Source of the DNA: a virus
DNA: 48,340 nucleotides
Virus record (IMG/VR): IMGVR_UViG_3300046809_000291
Coordinates: 1 to 48,340 of that record
Direction: 5' to 3' (one strand)
This document shows positions 48,032 through 48,340 of the stretch, one piece after another (the stretch's first letter is position 1; each line of letters opens with the position of its first letter). Under the pieces are notes generated by a model. That model saw nothing but the letters and a program-made list of their open reading frames with translations. It had not been told where the DNA came from and made no database searches. The position numbers were made by a program, and so were the translations under genes.

Positions 48032-48340
48032 TCCGGACACGGATGAGATCTACAGAGTCTGGTCAGAGCTACAAGATCGAGCCGAAGCATGGTTGGAGCG
48101 CTTCGACCTGGAAGAGGGGATAGAGAACGAAACCGATCCAGCGAGTGAATGGCTAAGGGCACGAGAGATCAGTGAGGACGGGATATTCGCTTATGCCGAT
48201 GCGGAGTCTCACAAGGCTTTCAAAGACATAGCGAAAGAGGGTGCCCTTACCCCGTCCATGCTTACCTCGCGATTCATAGAGGCGTTCCAGGTTGGGTTCG
48301 AGGTAGCGGCGAAGCGGTACGCCTCCAAACCTCCGGTGTT
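48021..48340 (+). CDS. Partial gene cut by window end
   Basis: ATG 48021 follows AAGGAG at good spacing and overlaps the previous stop by 11 bases. 106 codons are open to the right edge without stop. The visible part is acidic and helical (W-S-E-L-Q-D-R-A-E-A-W-L-E-R-F). No family recognised; the rest is outside the window. Confidence 0.6.
   Translation, partial: MTFDPDTDEIYRVWSELQDRAEAWLERFDLEEGIENETDPASEWLRAREISEDGIFAYADAESHKAFKDIAKEGALTPSMLTSRFIEAFQVGFEVAAKRYASKPPV

Noticed and set aside
1-48340. tRNA genes, rRNA genes, CRISPR arrays
   Set aside because: I found no cloverleaf with TTCGA arm and acceptor pairing outside genes, no rRNA-like stretch and no regularly spaced repeats.
1-48340. 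Lysogeny module or insertion sequence
   Set aside because: No integrase, recombinase, transposase or repressor-like protein is recognisable in the window, and no terminal inverted repeats of an insertion sequence were seen.

Overview
The window is a stretch of a tailed bacteriophage genome (Caudoviricetes, long non-contractile tail by gene content). Every supported gene lies on the + strand, gene packing is very tight (many ATGA, GTGA, TAATG and TAGTG stop/start overlaps), G+C is moderately high, and the order is the classical siphovirus one. The last gene runs off the right edge, so the genome or contig continues. The host is not shown by the sequence. ThyX, the SNF2/Sak4/DUF669 recombination set, DUF5659, frequent GTG starts and the head-tail protein types point to an actinobacterial host, but that is inference. 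No integrase, excisionase, ParA/B or recognisable repressor is present, so a strictly lytic phage is likely unless such genes lie outside the window.

Layout. 1-1100: a promoter-driven zinc-finger/histone-tail-like protein with an intrinsic terminator, a small protein, and a 208-bp non-coding stretch that is the natural candidate for the packaging (cos/pac) site. 1104-3784: putative small terminase, three mini-genes joined by 4-base overlaps, large terminase. 3784-5500: an accessory insert between terminase and portal (receptor-binding-like domain protein, papain-family protease, three small proteins). 5504-11661: portal, MuF-like protein, small abundant-looking protein, protease-scaffold fusion, DUF2190 decoration protein, major capsid protein. 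11752-14930: head-tail connectors, tail terminator, tail tube protein, and tail assembly chaperone with a probable +1 programmed frameshift. 14933-24608: tape measure with an NlpC/P60-like domain, distal tail protein with carbohydrate-binding-like insert, tail hub protein. 24609-27048: lysis cassette (XhlA-like protein, bitopic membrane protein, amidase, four-helix holin), an HNH endonuclease and an exported proline/histidine-rich protein.

27111-48340 is the early/replication region: small genes, SNF2 helicase, Fe-S RecB/Cas4-like exonuclease, Sak4-like ATPase, DUF669 ssDNA-binding protein with SAP domain, DnaG-like primase, FAD-dependent oxidoreductase, DUF1599 (MazG-like) protein, DnaE-type polymerase with PHP domain, ThyX, class II ribonucleotide reductase-like C-terminal domain protein, RepA-like helicase, cupin-like protein, MazG-like protein and RuvC-like resolvase, interspersed with unknown small proteins. 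Together these can run replication, recombination and nucleotide supply for the phage.

Regulation visible in the sequence: a family of TATACT promoters preceding leader regions with AGGAG-type ribosome binding sites; two of them (near both ends of the window) share an exact 20-bp block containing a palindromic operator-like site inside the promoter spacer. Several genes for abundant virion proteins carry a hairpin exactly at the stop codon. A 265-bp intergenic stretch before the exonuclease gene folds into three consecutive stem-loops, and a REP-like structured element precedes the resolvase gene.
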